Made by a program: the position numbers and the translations under genes | Part shown: piece after piece, positions 28,225-38,200 of the stretch | Layout: each line of letters starts with the position of its first letter | Numbering within the stretch: the stretch's first letter is position 1 | Notes under the pieces: generated by a model | Seen by the model: the letters and a program-made list of their open reading frames with translations, nothing else | The model's database searches: none | Told to the model about the DNA's origin: nothing | Assembly (NCBI GenBank): GCA_963794155.1 | Contig: CAWCCX010000003.1 | Coordinates: 1-64,000, forward strand | Direction: 5' to 3' | Source: Roseiarcus sp963794155 | Lineage (GTDB): Bacteria > Pseudomonadota > Alphaproteobacteria > Rhizobiales > Beijerinckiaceae | Length of the DNA stretch: 64,000 nt

Positions 28225-30859
28225 TCAGACTTGCCGTGATTTGTAATAGCCGCCTACGCCGAGGCCCGCAAAGCCAAATAGCAGCATGATCCATGTCGAT
28301 AGTTCCGGGACGCTGCTCGTCGTAATCGATCCGTCGAAAAGACCGGCAGTGTCAAAGGTCACTTCTGGAGTAAAAGACGTATTGCTAGAATTTGAGGAGG
28401 TCCCAATTAACTCGAACCCGTACGCGGGAATGAGGAAGAAATATCTTTCTCCCTGTGCAATGTCGGCCACGAACTGCAGACCGAAGCCATAATTTACGAA
28501 AAGCTCGTAGTAGCTACTATCTTGCTCATCGCCCGGTATTAGTATTGAGCTGAACGGCGTGCTAGCCGCCGTTTCCTGGAACAAATATTCCGACCCGGCG
28601 GCTGGATCGAGTGTGTACGGTGTATCTCTAGCAGCGTTAAATTCATATGCGTATGTGTTTCCATTCTTGGTTGCCACTTCGGTTGTCGGAGTCATCACGG
28701 AAAAGGGATCAACCTCGTCATTATTCAGCTCCAAATGAAAAACATTCGCACTACCCTCACTTACAGAACATCCCACGCTAGAAGGACACAGAACCGCCGA
28801 CAGAGCATTCCCTAGAAGTTGGTCAGCCTGATTCTTAAATTGGTTCGCTGGCGTACCGTAAGTTAGAGTCGAATTGGCGTTACTTCCGATTTGAATATCG
28901 ACCGCCTGCACGAGATCGTTAGCTACGTGCTTTGAAATCGCTTGGCCGGTCATTGCTTCTGCTCGCAAAATATCGTTCACAGCGATGCTGAGGAAACTAG
29001 TCGGAATGTTATTTACATTGACTCCCGGTGCCACTGAATACGTCTTGGTCGTGGCATCATAGGTCAAGAAGGTAGTTGCAAAATCAGAGTTTGGATTCGT
29101 TGAATTTATGATTGACTGATAACTCCCGCCTGCCGCTGGACCATCGCCGAGCAGAAGCTCGTAAAACGCTTGCTGAGTGGCACCGGGCGCGGGAACCGCC
29201 CCGATATTGCCAGCGTCCTCTGCCTGAAACGCCTTTATCAAGTTTTGCGTCATTATGGTGGCTTGTTCATCAATCGTCCTATCCGTTGAATTGATCTGCA
29301 CCTCGCTCACACCGGAATTGGCAGCCAATTGTGCGATAAGATATTCTTGCCATGTACTGATACTTGCGTTTACCGGCAGATAGGTGAGACTGACCGTATT
29401 GACGCTGAGCAAAGAACTACTCTGAACGACCGGAACAAGATAGTTGGACTGGCCAGAGAACTTGCCATTTGAATTCTCGAGAACCGTGTCCGTTAAGAAC
29501 GGCGTTTGAAATCATCGCGCCGCCAATCGGAACTGACAGATAACTCTGTCCCCCGTTGGAAACCTCGGTTGGCGCTGTATAGCCCTTCAAAAGGCCGGCC
29601 AGGCCGCCGCTTGAAGTTTGCAGGAGTTGAAAATTGGTGCCGGGCGTAGGGGAGAAGGACGCGGGGGGGCTCAAGAGGATGGTGCCCGATAACATTTGAG
29701 CGCCGCCGTTCACTGTTATCAGGGGCGCGGATGAATTACTGAAGTCGTATTCGAGCACGCCTCCATTAAGAGTCAAACCGCCAGACGCTGACGATCCATT
29801 TCCGCCAACGACCAGTGATGCCCCAGCGTCAATTCCCGCACTGCTTGCCGTGTTTTTTAGAGCGACCGTTTGCGTAACAACGCTGCCGCCGCTCTGCACC
29901 TCAAGGGAACCGCTAAACGATTGGCCCCCGAGGGTTAACGCTCCTGTCTGAATTTTGCCGCCCGACTGAACCGTCCCGGTGCCTTCGCTGATGTCACCTA
30001 TCGTCACGGAAGTGGCGCTTAGGGTCGCAGGACCCACGGTGAGGGTACCAGCACCGCCGCCTGTGCCGACTGAGACACCGCCAGCATTAATATTATTAGG
30101 CCCATAAATCAGAGAGTTAGTCGCGCACGTAGGTGAGTTTATGCACGGGGAGGCGTATTGATTAGTCGAGATCAGACCCGCAATTGGAGCAAAACTATAC
30201 GTTGCGCTTGCCGATGCTGTTCCAGAGAACTGAACTGGTCCACTTAATCCAGCGACTTCGCTCTGCTGCGCCGATACACTGACATAAACATTCATCGGCG
30301 TGTTTAGCGGCAGCGTAATAATCGAGTTTGCTGAAGACGCACTGGAACCGCACCCATAAGCTCCTATGGGAGCACAGCCTTCCACGCCAATATAATTAGC
30401 AAATACTTGGGAACCATTCGGTGTCCCAGCGTAGATATTTACGAACGCATTGGTCTCAGGTACAAGGCTAAAGTCCCGTTAAACACAGGCGACGTAGGAA
30501 TGTTAGCGGGCAAAGAAGCTGAGGTTCGAGAAAGCCGGACTTAAGGCGACTACGTCTTGAAACGATAAGTATAGGTTGCTTACGCCCCCAAATGGAGCAG
30601 AAGAAGAGCTGACGTTTAATGAAGATGTCGCCCCGGACAGTGAGCCAGATAGGCTGGCGGTGATTGTGTTCCCACCCACCGTTTGATTGTACGTTCCGCT
30701 GACTCCAGCAAAACAATTGGTTGAGTTGAGAGTGATGCCGCCGAAAGCGTAAGCTGTGCAGCTCTGAGCAAAAACCGATCCTGCATTAAAAAAGGCAAAA
30801 TACACGAAGGACAAAAACACCAATGCATTGCGCAATTTATCAAAGCCCATATTGTCCAC
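28225..30859 (-). pseudogene. Large secreted protein with PEP-CTERM-like sorting tail, multiply frameshifted
   Basis: The N-terminus (from 30859) has a signal peptide, LRNALVFLSFVYFAFFNAGS then VFAQ. The middle, in the frame ending at 29417, is Ser/Gly/Thr-rich with autotransporter-like beta repeats (GTGTVQSGGKIQTGALTLGG). The last part, in the frame ending at 28225, finishes SVPELSTWIMLLFGFAGLG and GGYYKSRQV, a PEP-CTERM-like tail of the type common in Rhizobiales. Frame changes near 30505, 30455 and 29470 break what would have been a protein of about 870 residues. The region is clearly AT-richer than its neighbours, suggesting transfer. It was probably a surface or matrix protein. Confidence 0.7.
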
Positions 30860-30945
30860 CGGGTGCTACGGTTCAAACAGCGCGATTAAACCATGGTCTT
30901 TTTGTATTTGTCAACGCCTTGAGAAATCGTCAGCAACGGTTGGGC

Positions 30946-31170
30946 TCAGGCCTCCGCCGACGCTTTAATTGTCAAATGTCTGCGCTCGACTGCCATTCTC
31001 GCCAACTCCGGATTGTGCCTCGCCACTCCATCCTCCCCAATCCTAAAGTCCGTGGGATGCAACTTCCGTCCGCACGAAATCAAACACCGCCCTGTCCACC
31101 TTCGGCCGCTCCGGCTCCATCATATGGAATACGAAGGCCGGCGAACCTTCCCGGTCGCCGAGGTTGAAGC
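30946..31170 (-). pseudogene. cas1 C-terminal remnant
   Basis: Reading down from 31170: FNLGDREGSPAFVFHMMEPE, RPKVDRAVFDFVRTEV, then after a frameshift near 31050 DFRIGEDGVARHNPELARMA and a stop at 30946. This corresponds to the last ~65 residues of the cas1 gene at 13.6 kb, but is clearly diverged (about half identical), so it comes from a different element. The 5' part is missing; an HNH fragment lies immediately upstream on the same strand. Confidence 0.75.
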
Positions 31171-31172
31171 TG

Positions 31173-31405
31173 CTAAAGCCCATTCAACAAACGTTCGGCT
31201 GCCAAGGCGCGGAGCTTTTCAACTGAGATCGCGGGATAAGTTCGGTGCAGCATCCGATGACAGTTCGAACACACCGCAGCGAGATCTTCCAGCTTTGTCT
31301 TGTCTCCGGGACTCATATCCGCCAGCGGCTTCACGTGGTGCGAGTGTTGGCGGGAAAATCCTGTTTGCAATCGCATATCACACACTGCGGATACTGAAGC
31401 GCAAA
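31173..31405 (-). pseudogene. HNH endonuclease C-terminal fragment
   Basis: The frame ending at 31173 reads FSRQHSHHVKPLADMSPGD, then LEDLAAVCSNCHRMLHRTYP, the classical HNH finger (HH...N-CH...H with one Cys pair). The other Cys pair, YPQCVICDC, is in the overlapping frame of the lipoprotein gene, so a frameshift separates the two halves near 31390. It is like the McrA-type HNH domains of restriction or homing nucleases. Confidence 0.65.
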
Positions 31406-31930
31406 TGGATCGTAGTAGAACTTACCTTTTACGTAGACTCTGTTTGGGGTATAATTATTCAAAAGAGTACTTTCGTTGAGGATGGCGTGTTGATAAAGTA
31501 TCTGTTGATTCATTAGGGCAATTGAATCGTTTAACGGGGCGACCGTAAAATTCTGCTGCTGGGTGTTCGTTGCACTCAGTGCAGGCCCAATCGTCGACAT
31601 TGTATGAACATTTGTTCCGGTGGTGCCTGTGCTGCTGGCCGCACCCGTGACAACGTTAGTTACGGTCTGTGCAACTTGTGGTGTAAAGGGAATTGTAACT
31701 GACGGATTTACCGTGTTAACGGTTTGAAACGTTCCAGCGCCAATAATCATTTGCAAAGGAATCGCGTTCTGATCGTCAATGAATTTACTAATATTATTTA
31801 ACGTTTGCTTTGTATAGATGCTGTCAAGTCCAGCTGACAGCTCAACTGTATTATTGTTAAGTTGCGTGCTGGCACAGCCTGTCAGGAGGAGACAGGCTAG
31901 CGCTGTCAAACGGGGCTGGTCTCGTCGCAT
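31331..31930 (-). CDS. Lipoprotein of unknown function, 3' end running into an HNH fragment
   Basis: The 199-residue frame starts MRRDQPRLTALACLLLTGCA, a lipoprotein signal with lipobox LLTGC. The mature part is Asn/Thr-rich (VELSAGLDSIYTKQTLNNIS; MIIGAGTFQTVNTVNPSVTI) and of no known family. The last 35 codons (YDPFALQYPQCVICDCKQDF) overlap the start of the HNH finger in another frame, so the original C-terminus may have been longer or replaced. AT-rich like the adjacent secreted-protein pseudogene; both lie inside the repeat-bounded segment. Confidence 0.55.
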   Translation of the reverse strand: MRRDQPRLTALACLLLTGCASTQLNNNTVELSAGLDSIYTKQTLNNISKFIDDQNAIPLQMIIGAGTFQTVNTVNPSVTIPFTPQVAQTVTNVVTGAASSTGTTGTNVHTMSTIGPALSATNTQQQNFTVAPLNDSIALMNQQILYQHAILNESTLLNNYTPNRVYVKGKFYYDPFALQYPQCVICDCKQDFPANTRTT

Positions 31931-32300
31931 GAGAAAAGCCTTTATATCAAAGGAGAAACATATAAAGCGTAGTGCAACTTGCCAGTTAGAGGCTAATTGC
32001 GAATCGGATTCCTCAAATAAGTTGATCGGAAGTCTGAGAATGTCACAATATCGGAGTGAGGGAAAAAGCAGCTTCGGGCCATTCTACCTGTGGATAAGCC
32101 CCTCCGCACGTCCGACCGGCGGCTTAGCGTCGCGGGATGGTGCGTGCAAATGCATACAGATTGATCGCGGACAATTGCCAAAAAACACCCTAGCGTTGTG
32201 GCAAAGTGGTATTTTCTCCGGAGATCACTTTACCCCCATCTGTTCAAAGCGGGATATAGAGCGGTCAGACCGTCGAGACAGACTTGGTGTGTTGCATCCG
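31931..32300. other. Intergenic with right repeat arm
   Basis: This 370-bp region has no supported gene. It holds the right inverted arm and core of the repeat (32207-32253). It marks the boundary between the decayed accessory region and the intact gene block that follows. Confidence 0.55.
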
Positions 32301-33593
32301 CTAGGCTGATGGCTTAAGCCGCTCGACCCCGATCGTCTTCAACAGGAAGCGTTCGTATCCGGGTTCGCTCGATCCGTTGCGCACCTTTCGCAGGAAGTAC
32401 TTTTCAAATCCGACTTTCGCCATATGCACCCAGTAGCCTTGGCCGGACCAGTTGACGTTGCGCGGCGGAATTTGCGGGATCGCGAGGAATGCGACGCCGC
32501 TGTCGCCGAAATCCGCGAGGCAAACCGCATTCCATGAGGGCACGTGGGTTGGGGCCTTGCCTGCGATCAAATCCCGGATGTTGCGCGCGGTCGCCGTCAC
32601 CATCGATTCGATCATGTAACCCGTCTTCGGCATGCCGACGGCCAGTGGCGTCGTTTCATAAGGCGGGATCGCCACGCAGACGCCCACGGAGAAGACGTTC
32701 GGGTATTTGGGATTACGCTGATGTTTGTCGGCGAGAACGAAGCCGCGCGGGTTGGTGAGACCCTCGATCCATTTGCCGTCTTCGCCTCTCAAACAATCGA
32801 CGCCTCGAAAGGCTGGAATGAACATCGTGTATTTTGACGGCAGCTTGTAGGCCTTCTTTGGCGAGCCGTCTTCGTTCACTTCCGTCGCCTCGACGCCGTC
32901 AGGGGCGACGCGGTCGATCTTCGCATTGGTGATCCATTTGATATCGCGGTCGCGCATCACGGATTCGAGCAGGCTCTTCGTATCGCCCACCCCGCCAAGG
33001 CCAAGGTGGCCGATATAGGGCTCCGGCGTTAGGAAGGTCATCGGCACCCGATCCCGGATCTTGCGCCGGCGCAGCTCCGTCACCGCCAGCATTGCGTATT
33101 CGTAGGCGGGCCCGTAACAGGACGCGCCCTGAACGGCGCCGACGACCATCGGGCCCGGATCGCGGCAGAACGCCTCCCACTTCTCGCTCGCGGCGGCCGC
33201 ATGCCCGACGTCGCAGATTGAGTTGGTGTTTGCCTGTGGCCCGAGACCCTCGATTTCGTCGAAGGCGAGCTTGGGTCCAGTCGCGATGACCAGAAAGTCG
33301 TAATCGAGACGGCTGCCGTCGCCGAGATGAACAACATTGTTGGCGGGATCGATTCGCTTCGCCCCCGAAGCGTTGAACCCGATCTTGAGCTTGGCAAATG
33401 TCCCTGGCAGATGGACCCTGACCTGATCGGCGGTTCGCCAGTTGACCGCGACCCACGGATTCGAGGGAACGAACTGGAACCACTCGGAATCGGAGACCAC
33501 TTGGACGTCCGACGTCTTTCCGAGCATCTCCTTCAGCTCAAAGGCCATTGGAACGCCGCCGATGCCTGCGCCGATCACAACCACCTTAGCCAT
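32301..33593 (-). CDS. sqr: Sulfide:quinone oxidoreductase
   Basis: FAD enzyme that oxidises sulfide to polysulfide or persulfide and passes electrons to quinone at the membrane. The dinucleotide motif VVVIGAGIGG is at residues 4-13, with a second at DFLVIATGPKL. Cysteines at 127 (SICDVG), 159 (QGASCYGPAYE) and 358 (WNAVCLADF) match the three redox cysteines of well-studied SQRs (128/160/356 in Acidithiobacillus). At 430 residues it is of normal length. It lies 65 bp downstream of DUF2892 and the SqrR/BigR-like repressor on the same strand, so it is probably derepressed by persulfide. Confidence 0.88.
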   Translation of the reverse strand: MAKVVVIGAGIGGVPMAFELKEMLGKTSDVQVVSDSEWFQFVPSNPWVAVNWRTADQVRVHLPGTFAKLKIGFNASGAKRIDPANNVVHLGDGSRLDYDFLVIATGPKLAFDEIEGLGPQANTNSICDVGHAAAASEKWEAFCRDPGPMVVGAVQGASCYGPAYEYAMLAVTELRRRKIRDRVPMTFLTPEPYIGHLGLGGVGDTKSLLESVMRDRDIKWITNAKIDRVAPDGVEATEVNEDGSPKKAYKLPSKYTMFIPAFRGVDCLRGEDGKWIEGLTNPRGFVLADKHQRNPKYPNVFSVGVCVAIPPYETTPLAVGMPKTGYMIESMVTATARNIRDLIAGKAPTHVPSWNAVCLADFGDSGVAFLAIPQIPPRNVNWSGQGYWVHMAKVGFEKYFLRKVRNGSSEPGYERFLLKTIGVERLKPSA

Positions 33594-33658
33594 CGCTTGG
33601 TCCTCCGTTGGTCGGCGCGCTTCGGCGCCGTCTCTGCGTCAATTGACTTTATTCGTTT

Positions 33659-33862
33659 TCACGTGAAGGCCTTGCCCGGCTTGACGCCTAACCGTTTGAA
33701 AACAATCGCCGCCGGGCAAAAGCCGGTGAAGGAGGCCTGAATCAGATTCAGCCCCGCGACAGCCGTCAGAAGCAGCCATAGCGGACTCTGGATTTGGGCG
33801 AGCGCGAGGCTCATCAGGACGACGAGGCCGGCAAAAGCCATAACGGCTTTGTCGATGGTCAT
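33659..33862 (-). CDS. DUF2892 membrane protein
   Basis: A 67-residue protein with two hydrophobic helices (MAFAGLVVLMSLALAQIQSP; LWLLLTAVAGLNLIQASFTG) and the DUF2892 ending FCPAAIVFKRLGVKPGKAF. Its ATG overlaps the stop of the regulator gene (ATGA at 33859-33862), showing translational coupling. Members of this family often accompany rhodanese or sulfide-oxidation genes (YgaP-like), which fits the SQR downstream. Confidence 0.85.
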   Translation of the reverse strand: MTIDKAVMAFAGLVVLMSLALAQIQSPLWLLLTAVAGLNLIQASFTGFCPAAIVFKRLGVKPGKAFT

Positions 33863-34194
33863 GACACAGTCTCCGCCGCGGTTCGGCCTGCAATCCCGGC
33901 AGGCGTGCAATAGAGCTCGTAGAGGGTCCCGATCACGGTCTTCGCCGGTTCGCTCGCGATCGAATAGTGGATCGTCTGCGACTCGCGGCGTGTGGTGACC
34001 AACTCGTCTGCGCGCAATCGCGCCAGATGCTGCGAAATCGCCGACATGCTGAGCCCGACCGCCTGCTGCAGAGCCGTCACTGTCCGCTCGCCCTTCAGCA
34101 GCTCGCACAGGATCATCAGGCGCGGCCGGCTGGCCATCGCCTTCAGTAGCTTTTCGGCGGCGTCGGCCCTTATTTGCAGTTCCTCTAAATTCAT
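33859..34194 (-). CDS. ArsR-family persulfide-responsive repressor (SqrR/BigR type)
   Basis: A 111-residue winged-helix repressor. The HTH is TALQQAVGLSMSAISQHLAR (about 41-60). Two cysteines at positions 30 (LMILCELL) and 96 (YELYCTPAG) are 66 residues apart, the same spacing as the sensing pair of SqrR/BigR (41/107), which form a polysulfide bridge with persulfides and release DNA. It heads the DUF2892-SQR operon and faces the divergent efflux operon, so it probably represses both. A zinc- or arsenic-sensing ArsR is less likely, as the usual metal ligands are not visible. Confidence 0.85.
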   Translation of the reverse strand: MNLEELQIRADAAEKLLKAMASRPRLMILCELLKGERTVTALQQAVGLSMSAISQHLARLRADELVTTRRESQTIHYSIASEPAKTVIGTLYELYCTPAGIAGRTAAETVS

Positions 34195-34251
34195 AGTTGC
34201 TAATTTAGTTATCCCTCATATATAAGTCAAGCCTCTTTTGGAACCGATCCG
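34195..34251. promoter_or_regulatory. Divergent AT-rich promoter/operator region
   Basis: Only 57 bp separate the repressor and efflux starts. The sequence TTGCTAATTTAGTTAT (34198-34213) is AT-rich and partly symmetrical, a plausible operator for the SqrR/BigR-like protein overlapping promoters of both operons. CATATATAAG (34219-34228) could be a -10-type element. Confidence 0.4.
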
Positions 34252-35232
34252 ATGCGCCTTGCCGTCCCGCTGTTTTTTGCCCTGCTCAGCGCCCGCGCCG
34301 CCTTCGCGGCCGACACTTTCGTCGTGCATGCGACCGATGTCGCCGACCGGAAGGCTGTAGTCGCCACGGTCGAACCGATCCACCAGCTCATCGCCCGGGC
34401 CCGGATCGGTGGCACCATCGCCTCCCTTGCGATCAAGGAAGGCGATGTTGTGGGCGCTGGGGCGGAAATTGCCGTCGTCGCCGACCAGAAGCTCGCTTTG
34501 CAAATGCAGGCGCTGGATTCACGAATCGCGTCGCAGGAGTCGCAGCGCGACCAGGCGAAGTCCGACTTTGATCGAGTGGCGGAATTGCAGAAGCGCGGCG
34601 TCAGCACGCAGACCCAGCTCGATCAGGCGAGGACCAACCTCGACGTCGCCGAGCGCAACCTGACCGCGATTCGTGCGGATCGCAGCGTGATCGCCCAACA
34701 GGCGAGCGAGGGGGCCGTTCTGGCGCCGGGAGCCGGTCGTGCTTTGAACGTGCCGATCTCGCTCGGTCAGGTCATTTTGCCAGGCGAGAGGATCGCGACC
34801 CTGGCCGAAGATCAATTCATCCTTCGCCTTCAATTGCCCGAACGTCACGCCCAGTTCATGCGCGCAGGGGACACAGTGCTGATCGGCGCCAGGGGCATGC
34901 AGGCTGAGGCGCCAGACAAGATGCGCCAGGGAAAAGTGCGCCTGGTCTATCCCGAGATTCAGGGTGGGCGGGTCATCGCCGACGTCGAGGTGCCCGGCCT
35001 TGGGGATTATTTCGTTGGCGAACGCACGCGCGTTTACATCGATGCGGGAAGGCGTCGGGCCCTCATCGTTCCGGCGTCCTATGTCTACCGCCGGGCAGGG
35101 GTCAATTACGTCCGTCTCGCCGGCGGCGACGAGATCGTCGTTCAACCCGGCGAACCCACGGACATCGGCGAAACCAAAGGCGTCGAAATCCTGACGGGCC
35201 TCAAAGACGGCGACACATTGGCGGCGCCATGA
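34252..35232 (+). CDS. RND efflux periplasmic adaptor (membrane-fusion protein)
   Basis: Signal peptide MRLAVPLFFALLSARAAFA, then the lipoyl/barrel-sandwich half GTIASLAIKEGDVVGAGAEI, an alpha-hairpin coiled coil (about residues 85-150, RIASQESQRDQAKSDF), the second lipoyl half and a beta-barrel with SLGQVILPGERIATL. At 326 residues it is typical of the HlyD/AcrA-like RND adaptors. It couples the inner-membrane pump to an outer-membrane channel; no channel gene is present here. Its stop overlaps the pump start (ATGA). Confidence 0.88.
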   Translation: MRLAVPLFFALLSARAAFAADTFVVHATDVADRKAVVATVEPIHQLIARARIGGTIASLAIKEGDVVGAGAEIAVVADQKLALQMQALDSRIASQESQRDQAKSDFDRVAELQKRGVSTQTQLDQARTNLDVAERNLTAIRADRSVIAQQASEGAVLAPGAGRALNVPISLGQVILPGERIATLAEDQFILRLQLPERHAQFMRAGDTVLIGARGMQAEAPDKMRQGKVRLVYPEIQGGRVIADVEVPGLGDYFVGERTRVYIDAGRRRALIVPASYVYRRAGVNYVRLAGGDEIVVQPGEPTDIGETKGVEILTGLKDGDTLAAP

Positions 35233-38200
35233 AACTTGGGGTTTCCGGCGTTCTCACGCGCGCCTTCATCAATTCCCCGCTGACGCCGCTCCTGCTGCTG
35301 GCGGCGCTGGTCGCCGGCGCTCTGGCCGTCTTCTCGCTGCCGCGCGAGGAAGAACCGCAGATCAGCGTGCCGATGGTCGACATCATCGTCGCCGCCAACG
35401 GCTATAAGGCGGACGAAGCGGTCGAGCTTGTGACCCGGCCGCTCGAAGATATCATCAAAGGCATCGAAGGGGTCGAACACGTCTACTCGCAGACTGAGGA
35501 CGACCGCGTCGTCGTCACTGCGCGCTTTCTGGTCGGCACCGACCAGGACACAGCGATTCTGAGAGTTCATGAAAAAATTCGCGCCGCGATCGGCGACATT
35601 CCGAAGGGCATTCCCGAACCGCTGATCGTTGGCCGCGGGATCAACGACGTCGCCATTCTCGTCCTGACGCTGTCCGCCAGGCCGGACAAAGCCGCAGAAT
35701 GGACGGACAACGGCCTGCGACAGGTCGCCGAAGAGCTGCAGCATGAGCTGACGAAGGTCGAGGGCGTAGGCTCGACTTATATCGTCGGCGGAGCGCCAAG
35801 CGAAATCCGGGTGGAACCGGACCCCGAGCGCCTCGCGCTCTATGGGATGACGCTTTCGCAGGTGACGGACAAGCTGGCCAACGCCAACCGGTCCTTCCTC
35901 GCCGGCGCGTTCCGCGACAACGGACAATCCGTTCCCGTCGTGGCGGGGCAAACGTTACAGGGCGTTCCGGACATCGGACTTTTGCTTTTGACCTCCCGCG
36001 ACGGGCGTCCCGTCTATGTCAAGGACGTCGCCGATGTCGTGGTCGGTTCGGCCGAGACCGATCAACGCGCCTGGACGATGATTCGCAATGCGAGTGGCGC
36101 TTTGGAGCGCCAGCCCGCCGTGAGCCTCGCAGTCGCCAAACGCAAGGGCGCCAATGCGGTCAGGGTCGCCGAAGACGCGATGAAGCGTCTCGAAACGATC
36201 AAGGGCCGCATCGTCCCTGCGGGTCTCGACGTCACGGTCACGCGCGACTACGGCGAGACCGCCAACGACAAGGCGAATGAGCTCCTGTTCCACCTCGCGC
36301 TCGCGACCGCGTCGATCGTCATCCTCATCACCGCGACGATCGGCTGGCGCGAAGGCGTCGTGGTCTTGATCATCATTCCAACGACCATCCTGCTGACCCT
36401 CTTTGCGTCCTGGATGATGGGCTACACGATCAACCGCGTCAGCCTGTTTGCGCTCATTTTCTCGATCGGCATTCTTGTCGACGATGCAATCGTCGTCGTT
36501 GAGAACATTGTTCGGCATTGGTCGATGCGCGTCTCGCGTGGACTTGTGGAAACTGCGGTCGAGGCCGTCGCGGAGGTTGGCAATCCGACCATCGTCGCCA
36601 CCCTCGCCATCATCGCCGCACTCCTGCCGATGATGTTCGTCAGTGGCCTTATGGGCCCCTACATGAGCCCGATTCCTGCCAACGCCTCGATCGCGATGCT
36701 GTTTTCGTTCTTCGTCGCAGTGACGGTCACGCCCTGGCTGCTGCTGCGCCTCGCCGGACGGCGTTTCGCCGCCATGCCCGCGCTCGACGAAACCCATCAC
36801 GACATCGGCCCTATGGGACGCTTCTATATCCGCATCGCCAAGCCTGTGTTGAAGGGCCGCGTCCGCTCGAAGATGTTCCTGATCTCGGTGGGGCTCGCCA
36901 CTGTCGGCGTCTGCGCGCTGTTCGGCACGAAGGATGTCGTGGTCAAACTGCTGCCGTTCGACAACAAGTCGGAGATCCAGGTCATCGTCGACCTGCCGAA
37001 AGGCTCGTCGCTCGAGGAGACAGACCGGGTCTTGATGACGGCCGCCGACAGGTTGGCGGATCTGCCCGAGCTGACCTCAATTCAAGCCTATGCGGGAACG
37101 GCCGCGCCGTTCAACTTCAACGGCCTCGTGCGCCATTACTATCTTCGATCCGAACCTCAGATGGGTGATCTTTCGGTCAATCTGAAACCGAAAGGCGATC
37201 GCTCTCGCGCCAGCCACTCGATTGCGCTCGACGTTCGCAAACGGCTCGCTGATGTGCCCCTTCCGCCGCATGGATCGATCAAAGTCGTCGAAGTCCCGCC
37301 CGGTCCGCCGGTGCTCTCGACGCTGCTCGCCGAGGTCTACGGTCCCGACGCCGCCAGCCGGCGCGAGCTGGCCTCGAAAGTCCGCAAAGCCTTCGAATCG
37401 GTCGACTTCGTCGTCGACGTCGACGATAGCTACGGCGTGCCGGCGGAGCGCCTCCGCTTCGCCATCGATCAGGAGGCGCTCGAATTCCATGGGGTCGCCG
37501 AACAAGCGGTCTACGACACGATCGGCGCTCTGGTCGGCGGGACCAAGGTCGGCTATTCGCAGCGCGGCAGCGGACTGAAGCCGATCTTGATCAATGTGGC
37601 GCTCCCGCGCAGCGCCTTGACGCTGAACGAGCGCATTCTGTCCACGCCGCTGCCTGCCGGCGGTACGGCTCGCCAGGGCGCGAATGTCGAACTCGGCGAC
37701 GTCGTCACCCTGAAGCGGGAAGTCTCCTCGTACCCGATCTTCCGCCACAACGGACGGTTCGCAGAGATGGTCACCGGGGAGCTGGCCGGGCGCTTCGAGG
37801 CGCCGATCTACGGCATGCTCGCAGTCGACGACAGGATCGCTGGGATGGACTGGGGGGCGACGGGAAAGCCGGAAATCACGCTCCACGGCCAGCCGCTCGA
37901 CGAATCGAAGCCCACGCTGCTTTGGGACGGCGAGTGGGAGGTGACCTATGTGACCTTCCGCGACATGGGCGCCGCCTTCGCCGTCGCCATCCTCGCCATC
38001 TATCTCCTGGTGGTTGCGCAATTCGGATCGTTCGTTCTGCCGTTTGTCGTGCTGACGCCGGTGCCGCTGACCCTGATCGGAATCGTGCTTGGCCACTGGG
38101 CTCTGGGCGCGCCGTTCACCGCGACGTCGATGATTGGCTTCATTGCGCTGGCCGGCATCATCGTGCGCAACTCGATCCTGCTGGTCGATTTCATCCGCAC

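Larger units (their letters stand above)
28151..32253. mobile_element. 4.1-kb segment bounded by inverted repeats and flanked by 19-bp direct repeats
   Basis: On the left, the core CCCATCTGTTCAAAGCGGG (28151-28169) is followed by GTAAAGTGATCTCC...AAAATACCA. On the right, TGGTATTTT...GGAGATCACTTTAC precedes an identical core (32235-32253) in the same orientation. The inner arms are thus inverted and the core is direct, as expected for an element with terminal inverted repeats inserted at, or flanked by, the core. No transposase is encoded within. The segment contains a broken secreted protein, a cas1 remnant, an HNH fragment and a lipoprotein gene. It could equally be two copies of a short repeat that happen to flank the region. 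Confidence 0.5.
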
